This document shows, piece after piece, positions 1-10,625 of a DNA stretch of 64,000 nt. The DNA comes from Plantago major. Its lineage: Eukaryota; Streptophyta; Magnoliopsida; Lamiales; Plantaginaceae. Where the stretch lies: NCBI GenBank assembly GCA_026545765.1, contig CM048840.1, positions 3,989,265-4,053,264 of the forward strand, written 5' to 3'. The notes under the pieces are model-generated. The model was not told where the DNA came from. It saw only the letters and a program-made list of their open reading frames with translations, and did no database searches. Position 1 is the first letter of the stretch. Each line of letters begins with the position of its first letter. The position numbers and the translations under genes were made by a program.

Positions 1-310
1 GAATCGAATTGATTGATTTACTGTACAACAACCGTGTGACAAATATGAGTGTTTCCCCTAGTTCGAATTAGCATAATTGGATCTTTCTACTGTATTCATC
101 TTTCTCTCATTGTTAATCGTAATCTTAGCCTTAGTCAATCTAGTTAGAAGTATTCAAAACCATCAATCAAACTGTTACTCACAAACAATCTGTTTACTAC
201 TTTACTCTCACTCGTTGTGGTAGCTTGATTAATTCCCTAGAGAACGATACCGAGTTAAGCATAGTCTACAACTACAACTTATTCTCTTAAGTTATTTTAG
301 AGTATAATTT
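1..310. other. Unassigned edge sequence
   Basis: No coding potential is visible. The stretch around 230-300 (a 'ccctagagaacgatacc'-like phrase followed by a polypyrimidine/AT run) resembles untranslated regions of plant Ty3/gypsy elements, but this is only a resemblance. It replaces the place where the reverse transcriptase of the neighbouring copia element should continue, so a deletion or insertion boundary lies near 310. Confidence 0.25.
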
Positions 311-442
311 GAGCTCATCAGATATCTGGCACATGGGAAATTCCATGGATATCTGACACTTTTCAGTGTTAGAGATAACTGGAATTTGATTTTCAGCAAT
401 CTCATTCTCAGAAACCTCTTCATGATGAAGGTTCTCAGTAAC

Positions 443-1317
443 CTATTCCATTTCTGGAATTCTCATAGGAAATTCTTTATCATGTCTTAGAGTCATCTGG
501 TTGTTACTAAGCAATGGCTGCTTTTCATCGTCAGATTCATCCTCTAAGTGAATGATAGAGTTTTCTTTTGAGGATTCTTCTTCAGAATCTTTAATCATTA
601 GTTTTTTGAACCTATCTGAGAGTTCTTCATTCAAGAGTACTTTATTGTTTCCTTCGTAGAAGACAACATGAACAGATTCTTCAATCTTTTGCGTTCTTTT
701 GTTGTAGATTCTGTAGGCTTTGCTATTCAGAGAATAACCAAGAAATACTCCTTCATCTGCTTTTGGTTGAAATGTTCTCAAGTATTCTTTTCCATTGTCA
801 AGAACAAAACATCTGCAACCAAACACCCTTAGATGTTTGATACTAGGGGGTCTACCAATCAAAAGTTCATAAGGAGTTTTGTCATGGTGTTTGTTAATCA
901 AACATCTATTTTGAGTGTAGCAGTCGTGACTTCAACCCAATAGATTTCACTTATTTCAGTGTCAGCAAGCATTGTTCTTACTGCTTCTTTTAGGGTCCTA
1001 TTCTTCCTTTCAGCAACACCATTTTGTTGTGGTGTCCTTACGGAAGGTAGTTGATGTTGTATACCTTTGCAGGTACAAGACTCTTTTATGTACTGGTTCA
1101 CAAACTCAGTACCATGGTCTGTTCTGATTACATATACCTTGTCATTTTTCATGACTTCAAGCTTATTCAGCAAGTTGGGTATCTCAACCCTTGCATCAGA
1201 TTTTTGTTTGAGAAATACAACCCAGGTGAATCTTGAGTAATCATCAACAACAACCAAACCATACTTCTTTCCTGCATAGCTAGTTACAGATGATTTAAAA
1301 AGATCCATATGTAACAT
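443..1317 (-). pseudogene. Copia integrase core and C-terminal region
   Basis: From 1317 the translation gives LHMDLFKSS (first catalytic Asp), VIRTDHGTEFVN (second Asp) and TPQQNGVAERKNR (catalytic Glu), so the DDE triad is preserved. The frame shifts at about 900 and continues 901-443 with LRVFGCRCFV and GVFLGYSLNSKAYRIYN, the conserved post-core block before reverse transcriptase. A Ser/Glu/Asp-rich spacer follows and the element ends, with no RT. It would have inserted the cDNA; the frameshift and missing RT make it inactive. Confidence 0.85.
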
Positions 1318-1371
1318 TTGCAGTGGCCTTTCACTGGAGTGTTTAGTTTTAGACTTGAAAGATGTTTTGGA

Positions 1372-1611
1372 TTATTTTCCCATTTGGCAAGCTGAGCATA
1401 TACCATCTTTTCTATATACCATTTTGGGTAAACCAACCACCAATTCTTTCTTGGCTAATTTGTTCAGAGTTTTGAAGTTCAAGTGACTCATTCTTTTATG
1501 CCATAGCCAGTTTTCTTCAGTGTGACCAGATTGACTCACCATGAGACATTCTTCAGTTGTGGCAGATGCCCAGTCAGCAACATAAAGATTTCCTTTTCGC
1601 CTAGCAACCAA
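1372..1611 (-). pseudogene. GAG-pre-integrase (zinc-binding) domain
   Basis: Shows LWHKRMSHLNFKTLNKLAKK followed by CSACQMGK, the H-H-C-C zinc-binding N-terminal domain of copia integrases (His in WHKRMSH, Cys in CSAC). It lies between protease and integrase as in all Ty1/copia elements. The frame closes at 1372 just after the zinc motif, and integrase resumes at 1317 in another frame. Confidence 0.8.
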
Positions 1612-1671
1612 GACTGTCTTCTTTGACTCATTGTCAATTACTTTGCATAGTTTTGACTTGATCTTGACAGT

Positions 1672-1932
1672 TTACCTTTTGTCTACCAATTGACTCATGC
1701 TTAGGAGATTATATTTCAATCCCTTTACATGTAGTACTTCAGAGATTGTATGAGCTCCAAACTTCAGATTGCCAAATCCTATGGTTGGATTTTCATCTCT
1801 ACCAGCAAACCTAATAATTGGTCCTTTATTGCATTTTCTATAGTTAATCAGATTTGCTTTGTCTCCTGTCATGTGCTTCCCACATCCACTATCAAAATGC
1901 CACTTTGGGTTCTTCCTCAGAGTGTTCTGCAC
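1672..1932 (-). pseudogene. Copia protease fragment
   Basis: The translation has WHFDSGCGKHMTGDK, the retropepsin active-site motif D-S-G-C with the following H-M-T typical of copia aspartic proteases. It continues to the conserved GFGNLKFG...ISEVLHVKGLKYNLLSMSQL block that closes the domain. The enzyme cleaves Gag-Pol. The catalytic Asp is present, but the frame ends at 1672 while the adjoining GAG-pre-integrase domain is in a different open stretch, so the polyprotein is broken. Confidence 0.8.
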
Positions 1933-2206
1933 AAGACAGGAAACATGGAGTTAGGCTCTCATTCCAATAATGGAACCTTCTGGACTAAAGAATCTCCCTG
2001 TAGGAATCCATTTCTGAATGAACTTCCTTGGGATATTCTTTTGTCTTGTTGGAACATAAGGAGGAATTAAATGACTAATGTCATTATCATTTAAAGCTAT
2101 TTTCCTTCTTGGTGTGTTCCTTGGTCCTCCTCGTCGTGCTTTCAGATACCTGTCAAATTGTTGAGTCTGCTTTTCAGCAAACTTAGCTTTCCTTGCCAGA
2201 CTTCTT

Positions 2207-3363
2207 CTAGCCTCGCATTCGTGAGTGGTCGAATCGTTCTTTCTTCCACTTCTGATGATTGCTATGCGCAATCCTGGTTTTCATCCATCGTTCTTGCTCT
2301 TGTTTATACTCATGAGCGAGTTGTTTCCCGATGGCTTTATAGCCAATGCCATTTCGAGCACCTGGCGCTGTTTGAGTTCTTTTCTCAGCAGTTTTGCTAG
2401 TCTCTGGAACGTCTTTCTTTCCAGAAAATGTGATATTGGAAAATTTGCATGCTCCTGCAATTTTTCCCTTCTGAGAGACATAGCACTGTGAGTGATTACA
2501 CTTTTCAGTGTTATGTTTCTTTACAGAAACGTTCCCAACAGTTTTTTTTGGACTTGTTTTTCCCACAAAGGTTTGGTCGCAATTGCCTTTCCTTTGTCAA
2601 CAACCTTAGCTTTTTTACCAATGTTAAATGTTATTTGTGAACCATCTTGCTGAGCACTAACAAATGTTATTCTTTCGTCACTCTTATTCAGAGTGGTAGA
2701 ACTATTTGTTTGTGTGTCCAGCCCAAGTCCTCCCTTTTCTGAAGGATCTCTTAAATAAGAGTGCACTTCAGTAAGAGTGTCACTAGCTTTGGCATAGGAT
2801 TGAAAAAATAATTTTCTCTTCTTGAGTTCCTCATTTTCAGAAAGAAGATCTTTATTTTCCTTTTGGAGTATATCCATTACCTTTCTGTGTAACTTCACCG
2901 TTTCAGATATCTGTGCTTTGAGAAATGTATTTTCAGCATCCTTTTTCTCAGATATCTTGAGTAATTGTGAACTTTCCTTCTCAAGAGAATTCTTTTCTTC
3001 TTCAAGAATGTCGGTTCTAGCTCAGATCATTTGAAATTCTCTTTTGTAGAGATCAAGTTCTCTTCTGAAATATTTCGAATCTCTGATTTCTTCCTCATCA
3101 CTCTCATAAATTATGAATTGAGAAATGTTGGTTACCTCGTCAGCCATTAGGCAAGGCTCAATGTTGGAGCAATCTGGATAGATCTCCTCATCAACCCCAC
3201 ATATTTCCCTTTTCTTTTGACCAAAGTCAACTAATTCATGAGTGATGCCACATAATTCTGGAGAAGGTAGTTTGGTATCATCTGAGTCTTCTTCCTCAGA
3301 TTCTGACTCAATATCAAGAGCATTCAGTTGGATTTGAATCTTTTTCCTTTCTTCAGTGAGCAT
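2207..3363 (-). pseudogene. Linker/coiled-coil region between gag and protease
   Basis: Three minus-strand open stretches (3363-3022, 2898-2521 and 2566-2207) are rich in Glu, Lys, Ser and Asp. They include an acidic run (IESESEEEDSDD) and a heptad-like segment (VMDILQKENKDLLSENEELKKRK) typical of a coiled coil. A region of this kind between nucleocapsid and protease is a hallmark of the SIRE/Maximus lineage. No enzymatic motif is visible. The frames are interrupted, so this is a decayed part of the polyprotein, not a separate gene. Confidence 0.6.
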
Positions 3364-3399
3364 AGCTCTCTGACCTCTCTTGAAGTTTCTTCTATCTTT

Positions 3400-4477
3400 C
3401 TTGTCACCTGTCTTTAGCTTATTGAAAACAGGGCAATCTCTTTTAAAATGACCAGGTTTCTAACAATAGAAACAGATATCGTTTTCGATTTCTACTTCCT
3501 CAGTACTAGATGCTTGCTGAGCCGGCTTGTTTAGCGAGCTTGACAACTGCATATTTTTGTACTGGTGATAGTTTGAGCCTAGATGCCTTTTCAGCTTCTC
3601 TTTGGCTTTTCTTCTCTCAATCTCCCGACTAACATATTTTCTCATTTGCTTTACAGCAAGAGCATCTTCCTCAGTCATTTCCTTGGTATCCTTCTTTTCA
3701 GAAGTACCTTGTGTTACTAAAGCAACATTGTGAAGTTTCTCAGCAATTGTTTGTTCTCTCTGAGTAGTTTCATAGTTGACAGTAGCTAAGTGGGAAAAGA
3801 GTTCTACTGGAGTGATATTTGGCATTCCTTGGTTGAAATAAAAATACTGAGTGTTCCCGCTTTGATTCAAGCTTCTCACGATAGTCTTAACCTTTTCAGA
3901 GTTAGAGTATCTCTCACTTTCACCAAGTGCAGCCATTTCACTCATCAATGTTGTGAACCGGAAATCTAGTTCTTCAAGTTGAGTCTCTATGGGACCTTGT
4001 TTAAAGTTTTGGAATTTGAACTTCAAAACTTCGAACTTATTTTCCTTTATTTTCAAAGGTCTACAGCATTTCCTCAATCACCGCCAAGCCACTTTACTGC
4101 TTTTGCACCCCACGCTTTACATCGTATGTGCTCAGAGTGGAACGATGATTATATTATGAGCCCGACCATCCAAATAATTTCTCTTGGCATCTTCCGATGT
4201 CCGTAGCTCTGGCTTCGCTCAGAAGAACTTGAATAGTAGGTCTTCCACTGGTTGAAGCACCTGTTTGTGAGGAACCACCACTTGGTTCTTAATCAGTGGG
4301 AACTCTGTCTCTACCATTAGAAACCGCCATGACCTGCTTGAGTTGTTGAATGACTATGGGGATATTCTTTATTACTTCGATCATTTCATCACCGATGGCT
4401 TCTAGGTGGAGCATCATGTTGTTCTTCCATCTCTCATAATTCTCTGGATTAAGAATTGGAGCGTCACTTAAAGACAT
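3400..4477 (-). pseudogene. gag (capsid/nucleocapsid) remnant of SIRE-like copia
   Basis: The reading frame opens at 4477 with MSLSDAPILNPENYERWKNN, a copia gag N-terminus in which a W near residue 16 follows an N/E/Y motif. It runs to a stop near 4289, then resumes in another frame from 4077 to 3460 with the helical capsid region (EELDFRFTTLMSEMAALGE). It ends in the nucleocapsid knuckle: CFYC at 3460-3475, then a stop codon where the next residue should be, then KPGHFKRDCP. The CX2CX4HX4C spacing is recognisable across the stop. Gag would coat the RNA in the virus-like particle. At least two frame breaks and the in-knuckle stop make it non-functional. Confidence 0.75.
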
Positions 4478-4581
4478 CCTGCAGCAAACACACTAAGCAG
4501 AAAAATCAAGTGTAGGTGAAAAGCAGTTAGTGGGCACTTATCTGGGATCTAGGTTCAGTGCAGAAGGCTTGGGAACCTCCT

Positions 4582-4593
4582 GCTCTGATACCA
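4582..4593 (-). other. Primer-binding site (initiator Met tRNA type)
   Basis: The minus strand reads TGGTATCAGAGC directly inside the LTR. This is the usual plant copia PBS, complementary to the 3' end of initiator methionine tRNA. It fixes the LTR boundary and the orientation of the element. Confidence 0.85.
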
Positions 4594-4595
4594 CT

Positions 4596-6211
4596 TGTTG
4601 GTCCAGATAACGACAAAGGGAAAAGACTGGGGGGGGGGGTGAATAGTCTTTTACAACTTTTGTCGATAAACACATATCTGTGAAGATATCTGATACTTAA
4701 TTTCAGAGAGCGGAAGACTTTTCTGATATAAGTGCACGTGCTCAGCAAGATATGTGTAAATACTCAGCAAGGTAAATGAAGCAAGTAATAAATTGCATAA
4801 AGTAAATAACACTGATCTTTATAGTGGTATCAGAAGGTGGCGTAATCCTTCAACTAATCCACTTCGGCCTTTCTCAGACCTAGAATCCACTAAGACAGAT
4901 AATTGAGTTCACCTTACAAATATCTTCTCTCGATTCCTAAATACACTAGGTTCCCAACCAAGTGTTCCCCCTGAGTTATTCCTTGGTTTTCTCAGCCAAG
5001 TACTTCCTATACTCAGAAACCTTTGAGCTATTCCTTAGTTTCCCAAACTAAGTACTTCCTATGCTCAGTAACCTTGGAGTTATTCCTTAGTTTCCAAAAC
5101 TAAGTACTTCCTGTACTCCACGCCGTTTAAGGTGTTGGTTAAGGTAGTATGTCAGGTTTGGTAGATTAATAACTTCTACAGTTATGTAATACTACCTTCT
5201 TGAACAAGAGTCACTTAACACACTTCACAATGTGTGGTGATATGTTCTTTACTGACCCAAGTCTATGATAAATGTTCTAGAGAATGAATCTCAGATACTT
5301 GATCTTTTGATTCAACTCCTTCACAGATAGCAATGCTTGTTAAGGATCAGGACACTTAGAACTTTCGTGCTACTTAGAATTCAAGAGCTTAGTCACAACT
5401 GTAAGTTGAAGAATAAGTAGGTTGAAGGCTTGTATGCTTGAGTGAAAGATACCACTAGTTGTATTATCAGAGAAGCTTGGTATTTTCAGTGAGTTCAGTG
5501 TGTGTCTTTCAAGCATTCTAAGTGATGATATTTATAGTTGAAAATCATGCCGTTTGAATAGTATCCGTTAGGCTTAATGAAATTCAAACTATTGATATAT
5601 GAAAATAATCTTTGAAGACGTTGTCTCTTTTCAGAGATTTCCTCTTTTGTTCGGATGTCTCTGTCTGCGCATTTATTGCATTGTACTATTTTTGTCCTGT
5701 AGTGCCAACGGAACTATGCACGCTATCTGAAGCATTGCATGTCCCTTTCCAGAGACCTTCTCATCTCTAGATACCTGTTGAAACATTGTTTCCCAGAAAC
5801 ATAGTTTTATCCAGGGTATCTGAGTGTAGATATCTGTGGGCACTTTTCCTCGTTCAAAAACCTTGCGTTCTCAGATATCTTTTGCAAAACTTGTTTATTG
5901 AGAAACACTTGTTTATCAAAGATATCTGGACATAGGTATCTGATAACTTTTGTCTTCAGCAATCTTGTTCAGTCTTCAAAACTTCAAAAAAAATGTTGAA
6001 CTCTCTTACTGGATGCCTTCTTCTTGGTCTTCTTCAAAGATATACAAATTACATTCAGAGACCTAACATCCTATACAATATTTTCTAGACTAACATACTT
6101 AGTGATTTTCCTCTTTTACAGTGTTCAAGTGAACCAAGAGTACTAACCACCTTTCTGTGCTAAGATAAGCCATTAGGTTGCTGATCAAAATCTAAACATA
6201 TATTCCTAACA
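4596..6211 (-). repeat. 5' LTR of the SIRE-like copia element
   Basis: On the minus strand it starts TGTTAGGAATA at 6211 and ends CCAACA at 4596, two bases before the primer-binding site, giving TG...CA ends and a length of 1616 bp. It contains repeated 'ttccttagtttcc...aagtacttcct' phrases around 4975-5115. It lies against an AT palindromic run on the outer side. No second LTR is in the window, so its age cannot be estimated from LTR divergence. Confidence 0.75.
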
Positions 6212-7090
6212 ATATATATACATATATACATAATATATGTATGTATATGTATATATGTATTATTATAAGTAGTATATAATAAAAAATTGGGCGCGTGTAG
6301 ATACCCGTAAAACTAACAACCGATCAATCCCAGACGTCCATCATTGTTAATATTGGTCTTACAGTGCGTGTTCAATATGAACCGTCCATATATTTATATC
6401 AATAGCACGTGTCATACCACTACCCTCCATTCTCTCTGTTCAATCTCTGCAAATGTCCTCTAGGTAAAACTAATTTCCGTCACCATGGATTTCCAATTCA
6501 CGTCTTCCACTGTAATAAATTTCAAATTTCATGCCTCTCAAAATTTTCGGCTTGCCCTCCGCTTCCAATAGACCTCCGTTTTTATTTTTTAGATTCATAA
6601 GCTAGGAACGCCATTAACGGTGGATTGAGCTCTGAATTCTTTGTATTCAAACAATTGTTCCGGTTTAGTTGCATACTGCAGTGCAGGAAAAATTGGTGAT
6701 TCCATGGATCACAACATCTTGGGCGCTCTGTGTTAGATTGTAGTTTAGTAGTTTACCATTGTTTGCCGTGAGGTGTATGGTTAAGTATAATTAAGATGAA
6801 TTTTACAACAATTTTGATCTATGCAAACTGGAATTAAGTTGCGTTTTGGGTATAAAAACTACACAAAATCTCTAAGTGGATGTTTGGGAAGCGATTAAAA
6901 TAGTTCGGGTTTTAATCGTGAATAGTAACTGAATTATAATTAGGTTTTAAACATTGTGTTTGGAATGGAACTTTTACTATAGGGTTGTTATATATGGCGT
7001 GTAAGAAATAAGTAATGTGTGTAAGAGTAGGTTATAATAAATGAGAAATTAAATTGAGAGAAAATAGTAGGCATAATAACACACACACAC

Positions 7091-7144
<54 letters not shown>

Positions 7145-7235
7145 TTTCCTAAAATCTCTTTTAACAACCTACTGATACATATTATATAATATACAATGCA
7201 TTGCCACGGGTTAGTATATCTTTAAGCTGTTGACA
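6211..7235. other. Intergenic, with AT microsatellites and no supported gene
   Basis: 6211-6280 is an AT/TA/CA palindromic run. 7079-7142 is an (AC)n then (AT)n microsatellite. Around 6485 an ATG-led stretch (MDFQFTSSTVINFKF) with Ser/Phe-rich composition looks like an organelle-targeting leader but stops after about 30 codons. It could be a captured 5' exon or chance. No other gene evidence. Confidence 0.5.
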
Positions 7236-7239
7236 TTTT

Positions 7240-7446
7240 CATTTTTTCCTTTTAAGAAAAAAATGAATAAAGTAGGAGAGATGGTAATAAAGTAGAAAAT
7301 AGATTGAATAAAGTAGGAGAAATAGTGAATAAAGTATGATAGATATTGAATAAAGTAGGAGATAGATTTTCCATTTAAGGAATGAGTAATTGAATTTGGG
7401 ACGGACCAAAACGGAATACGGGTAAATGAATCTGGGACCGAGGGAG
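7240..7446. mobile_element. Stowaway-like MITE, one end degraded
   Basis: The right end reads gaccgagggagtata, i.e. a CTCCCTCGGTC terminal repeat followed by TA. The interior, with its repeated 'gaataaagtaggaga' phrases and 'gggacggaccaaaacgg', matches in inverted orientation the element at 39617-39880. The left terminal repeat is not recognisable. The mariner/Stowaway superfamily (TA target duplication) is inferred from these ends. Confidence 0.6.
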
Positions 7447-7494
7447 TATATCATTTAATAAATTTATATCTTATTTTGATGAATAAAATATTTA

Positions 7495-8080
7495 TTAATA
7501 ATTATATTTATAATTGGTGTCTATGGATTCGTTTCGTCGTGATGAATCCAAATATATGTTCAAAATATTTTTTGGAGTTTTGCAGATAAAGTTATATGGG
7601 ATTTAATAAAAACTATATATGTAGTGAATATACTAAAAATATAAATAGATGAAGTTATAAGGTGCATTGCATTGTCAAGAATAAAATGTTAGATGCTTAT
7701 TTTCCAAATTTAAATTTACACAACCAATAGATATCATTTAACAAATTGATTTTTTATTTTAATATATAAATAATTTATTTAATTAATAATAATATATAAG
7801 GTTGGTGTCTGTGGATTCGTCTTGACGCGGTGAATCCAAATATATGTTCAAATATTTTTCGGAGTTTTGCAGATAAAGTTATATGTGATTTAATAAAAAC
7901 TATGTATGTAACATACCGAAAATAAATTGTACACTTATAAATTATTATTTTCGTTTTGCTTTAATTTTATGAATGAAACTCTATGAAATTCAAAGAGACA
8001 TGTCACATCATAATTTGTCAATGTGGTATGCCACATCACCACTTTTTTTATCTATGTATATATATGCGACGAAGATGTTA
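7495..8080. repeat. Two-unit copy of a dispersed tandem repeat
   Basis: Two units begin with 'ggtgtctatggattcg' or a close variant near 7516 and 7804. Each continues through 'gaatccaaatatatgttcaa', 'agttttgcagataaa' and 'tttaataaaaactat'. The flank 'gagacatg..acatcat..tgccacatcacc' at about 8000-8045 is also shared with the larger array at 40.2-41.7 kb, in the same orientation. It is non-coding and AT-rich. Confidence 0.7.
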
Positions 8081-8166
8081 AAACACATGACACGGCGTGG
8101 TCATTAACTTCGACATTTTATTATACGATATATTCATTTTTTATTTTAACTTTTATCTTCATGCCC

Positions 8167-8194
8167 CGTCGAGTATCGACATGCCATTAACTAG
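8167..8194 (+). mobile_element. Candidate Helitron 3' terminus
   Basis: A perfect hairpin GTCGA-GTA-TCGAC is followed by ten bases and then CTAG, with T next (ATGCCATTAACTAG|T). A short GC-rich hairpin about 10-12 nt before a CTRR end, inserted before T, is the canonical Helitron 3' structure. The matching 5' TC end was not found, so the extent of the element is unknown; it could include the tandem repeats just upstream. Confidence 0.45.
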
Positions 8195-8611
8195 TATATT
8201 TAGATTTAAAACATAGATGATACAACGTTTCACAATTATTCTCTACGTAACAAGTCAAATTATCAACTGATTTTCTTCTCTAATGTAAGTTTTCTTCTAT
8301 ATTTCTTGGCATGAAATTGTCTCTGTTCATCCATCCATACGGGTAAGTCTAATCGTGTCGTTCATATTATTCATATCTGAGCTGGGCAAGCGTCTTCTTA
8401 CTTAATATTATTTGGATGGGGATAGAATTGTTGGAACAGCCTTTTTCTCCAAAGATAATTCTTTTTCATCTGCTATTTTATTGTAGTGCTATAGTTTTAT
8501 GATAATTTGACTTGGATTTCATCTGCTTTTTTTGATGTGGTAGTGCTGTGGTTTTGTTTTAGCATATCCTCATAGCATGAGTGTTGATTTATCTGCCTGT
8601 TTAAATTTCTT

Positions 8612-8726
8612 AATCAATCGCATATATATACAAGTATGTATAGTTAGATATCATTAAGGAATCTTATTCCAATTATACTTCTAATTACCAACATTAAGGA
8701 ATCATAATCCTATTATACTTCTAACA
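8612..8726 (-). repeat. 3' LTR, truncated
   Basis: Matches the right LTR from 'atcaatcgcatatatata' to 'acttctaaca' but lacks the 'tgaaagaattattttacc...' segment found at 10235-10268. It is preceded by host repeat sequence ('gtttaaatttctta'). The adjacent purine tract supports its role as the 3' LTR. Confidence 0.75.
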
Positions 8727-10234
8727 CTCCCCCTCAGTCGAAACGGGAGGTTGATGAACGTTTAGACTGTTCCGAAAAACGTCAAACAATACTTGTGAAA
8801 GTCCTTTGGTGAAACGTCGACTCATAGTTAAGACTCGACAGATTTCATCCATGACGTGCTACGTTGATGTTGTATGAGAGCAGGTCCAATAGCCCTATGG
8901 GCTTGCTGTGGGTGAGATCCAAGAAGACCAACTTGTTGAGATGGACCGGACGATGGGCGATACCAATGGGCAGTCGGGTATGGACAAGGAGGTTCCAAAT
9001 TTGGGACCCAACCCCACTGAAGTGCTCGAGTCTGCAAGAGTCGGGTGGAAGGAGGTCGTAACCTCAGGCGAGGTACCAGAAGTCATGGCGACATACGAGA
9101 GGGAAAAGTTAGGAGAGAGAAGAACGAGATGGGACAAAGAAGACGAGATGACAACGGAAGAAGAAAGAACTTAAGCACCCAGAGCAGACATATAGAGAGA
9201 CACCCAGAATAGGTAGAGAGGATATAAGACCACACAGAGGCAGCCGAAGATTCAACAACAACTTGAGCAGAAGAGATTGATGATGAGGAAAGAAAGAAAG
9301 AAAAAGAAAATATCGCATGGAGAAGGAAAATTCGATTATAGAAATCGAAGTAGGCCAGAGATGGAAGAGGCTCGCCGGCGTAGAGGGCGGGAGAGGGGCG
9401 GCCGATCAATTTGGAGAGGCGAAGAGAGGAGGTGACCAGAGAGGCTGGGCAGAATCATGGAGGAGGCACAGAGACAACTATGGGTGCCATTGTTGTAGCC
9501 AAGAAAGAAGAAAGGAAACAATTTTCGTATGTAGTAAACTGCACAGCGCAGTCGTAGGAAAACGACGTTTCCCGCCAGCTCAGCCGTTTGGATCGCCCTG
9601 AGAATTTGACCACAGGTAGCTAACACACGATTCTACATTGTGGACGGTGGAGATCGGATTCCAAGTATACGAACCTTTCCAAACGTCCTGTCTAAGTCAG
9701 CTGCTGTTCTGGGAAGAAAGAAGAAGAAAAAGCAAATTGCTCGAGGAAGGCGACAGCGCGTGGAGAAAACGCTGCAATAGAGATGCGGGAGAAGAAAGAG
9801 GCTCAACCGCATAAGAAGAAGAGAAATCCGCTGCGTAATCAAAGGAGGAAGACCTGGCCGGAGGAATTCACCACCGGAGAAGAAAGCGGCTCAGCCGCGT
9901 GGAGGAGAAGAGATGCGCAAGAGCGCTTGAGAGAGGCAGCCGGAACGGTGGAAGCCGTTGATGCGGCTTGGGAGGTGAACGAAGTAGGAGGCCGGAGAAA
10001 AGTCGGCGGCGCTAGGGTCCCCGTGGGGGGCAGCGGCTAGAGGAGGAAGGGGAGCACGCGTGGAGGCGCCGGAGAGATAAGGAGAAATTGGAGAAAAGAT
10101 AAGAAAGAGAGAATGGCAAGGGCAATCAGATTGATTGCATTGAGGGAAAAAATCAGAGAAATTTTAGGGCGGAAGAAAGAAAAGAGGAGAGGCAGGACCA
10201 ATGCTCGTTGGAGACTTACATGGCTCTGATACCA

Positions 10235-10381
10235 TGAAAGAATTATTTTACCTGCCTCTTCTCATTCATCAATCGCATATATATACAAGTATGTATAGCT
10301 AGATATCAATAATGAATCTTATTCCAATTATACTTCTAATTACCAACATTAAGGAATCATAATCCTATTATACTTCTAACA
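10235..10381 (-). repeat. 5' LTR (147 bp) of the non-autonomous element
   Basis: Runs TGTTAGAAGTATAATAGG...CTTTCA on the minus strand, with TG...CA ends, directly followed by the tRNA-Met primer-binding site. It is nearly identical over 113 bp to the repeat ending at 8726 (differences include 'tagctagatatcaataatg' versus 'tagttagatatcattaagg'). Confidence 0.8.
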
Positions 10382-10625
10382 CTTAGTTCTCACTTGGATA
10401 TATGATTTGTGTTAGCATATCCTTTGTCTATCATGCCGTGCTGTTTGCTCATGCTATTGAGTGTTGATTGATCTGCCTGTTTAAATTTCTTAGTTCTTAC
10501 TTGGATATGTGATTTGTGTTAGCATATCCTTTGTCTATCATGCCGTGCTGTTTGCTCATGCTATTGAGTGTTGATTTATCTGCCTGTTTTAATTTCTTAG
10601 TTCTTATTTGGATATGTGTGTTCTC
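10382..10625. repeat. 108-bp tandem repeat, about 2.3 units
   Basis: Units start with 'cttagttct(c/t)acttggatat' at about 10382, 10490 and 10598, with the shared body 'gtgttagcatatcctttgtctatc' and 'tgctcatgctattgagtgttgat'. A partial unit ('ttagcatatcctcatagcatgagtgttgatttatctgcctg') lies at 8560-8611 on the other side of the retroelement. The element therefore inserted into a pre-existing array. Confidence 0.8.

Larger units (their letters stand above)
311..6211 (-). mobile_element. Truncated Ty1/copia retrotransposon, SIRE-like
   Basis: A minus-strand LTR retrotransposon reading from its 5' LTR (high coordinates) to a truncated pol (low coordinates). The order LTR, primer-binding site, gag, CCHC knuckle, long linker, protease, GAG-pre-integrase and integrase is that of Ty1/copia. 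The very long LTR (about 1.6 kb) and long gag-to-protease linker point to the SIRE/Maximus lineage, by inference. Reverse transcriptase, RNase H and the 3' LTR are not in the window. Several stop codons and frame changes show that it is dead. The reading frames are broken at about 4290, 3460, 3020, 2520, 1930, 1610 and 900. Confidence 0.85.
8612..10381 (-). mobile_element. Non-autonomous copia-type LTR element with very short LTRs
   Basis: Minus-strand element with LTR-like direct repeats at 8612-8726 and 10235-10381. A primer-binding site (TGGTATCAGAGC, minus strand, 10223-10234) touches the inner side of the right repeat, and a purine tract (CTGAGGGGGAG, minus strand) touches the left repeat at 8727-8737. 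The internal 1.5 kb has no gag, protease, integrase or RT motif in any frame and is strongly purine-biased on the plus strand. It would need proteins from another copia element. The left LTR lacks its last 34 or so bases. Both outer flanks carry the same host tandem repeat, with 'ctta' on both sides. Confidence 0.75.

Noticed and set aside
7079-7142. AC/AT run as an origin or matrix site
   Set aside because: Simple microsatellite; nothing else supports a function.
7186-7218. 'ttgccacgggttagtatat' resembling the Helitron 3' end
   Set aside because: The hairpin is poor and CTAG is not present (TATA instead), so I did not call a terminus.
9083-9626. Overlapping minus-strand open frames in the non-autonomous element
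   Set aside because: They are Ser/Leu/Phe-rich shadows of a purine-biased strand, with no gag or pol motif.
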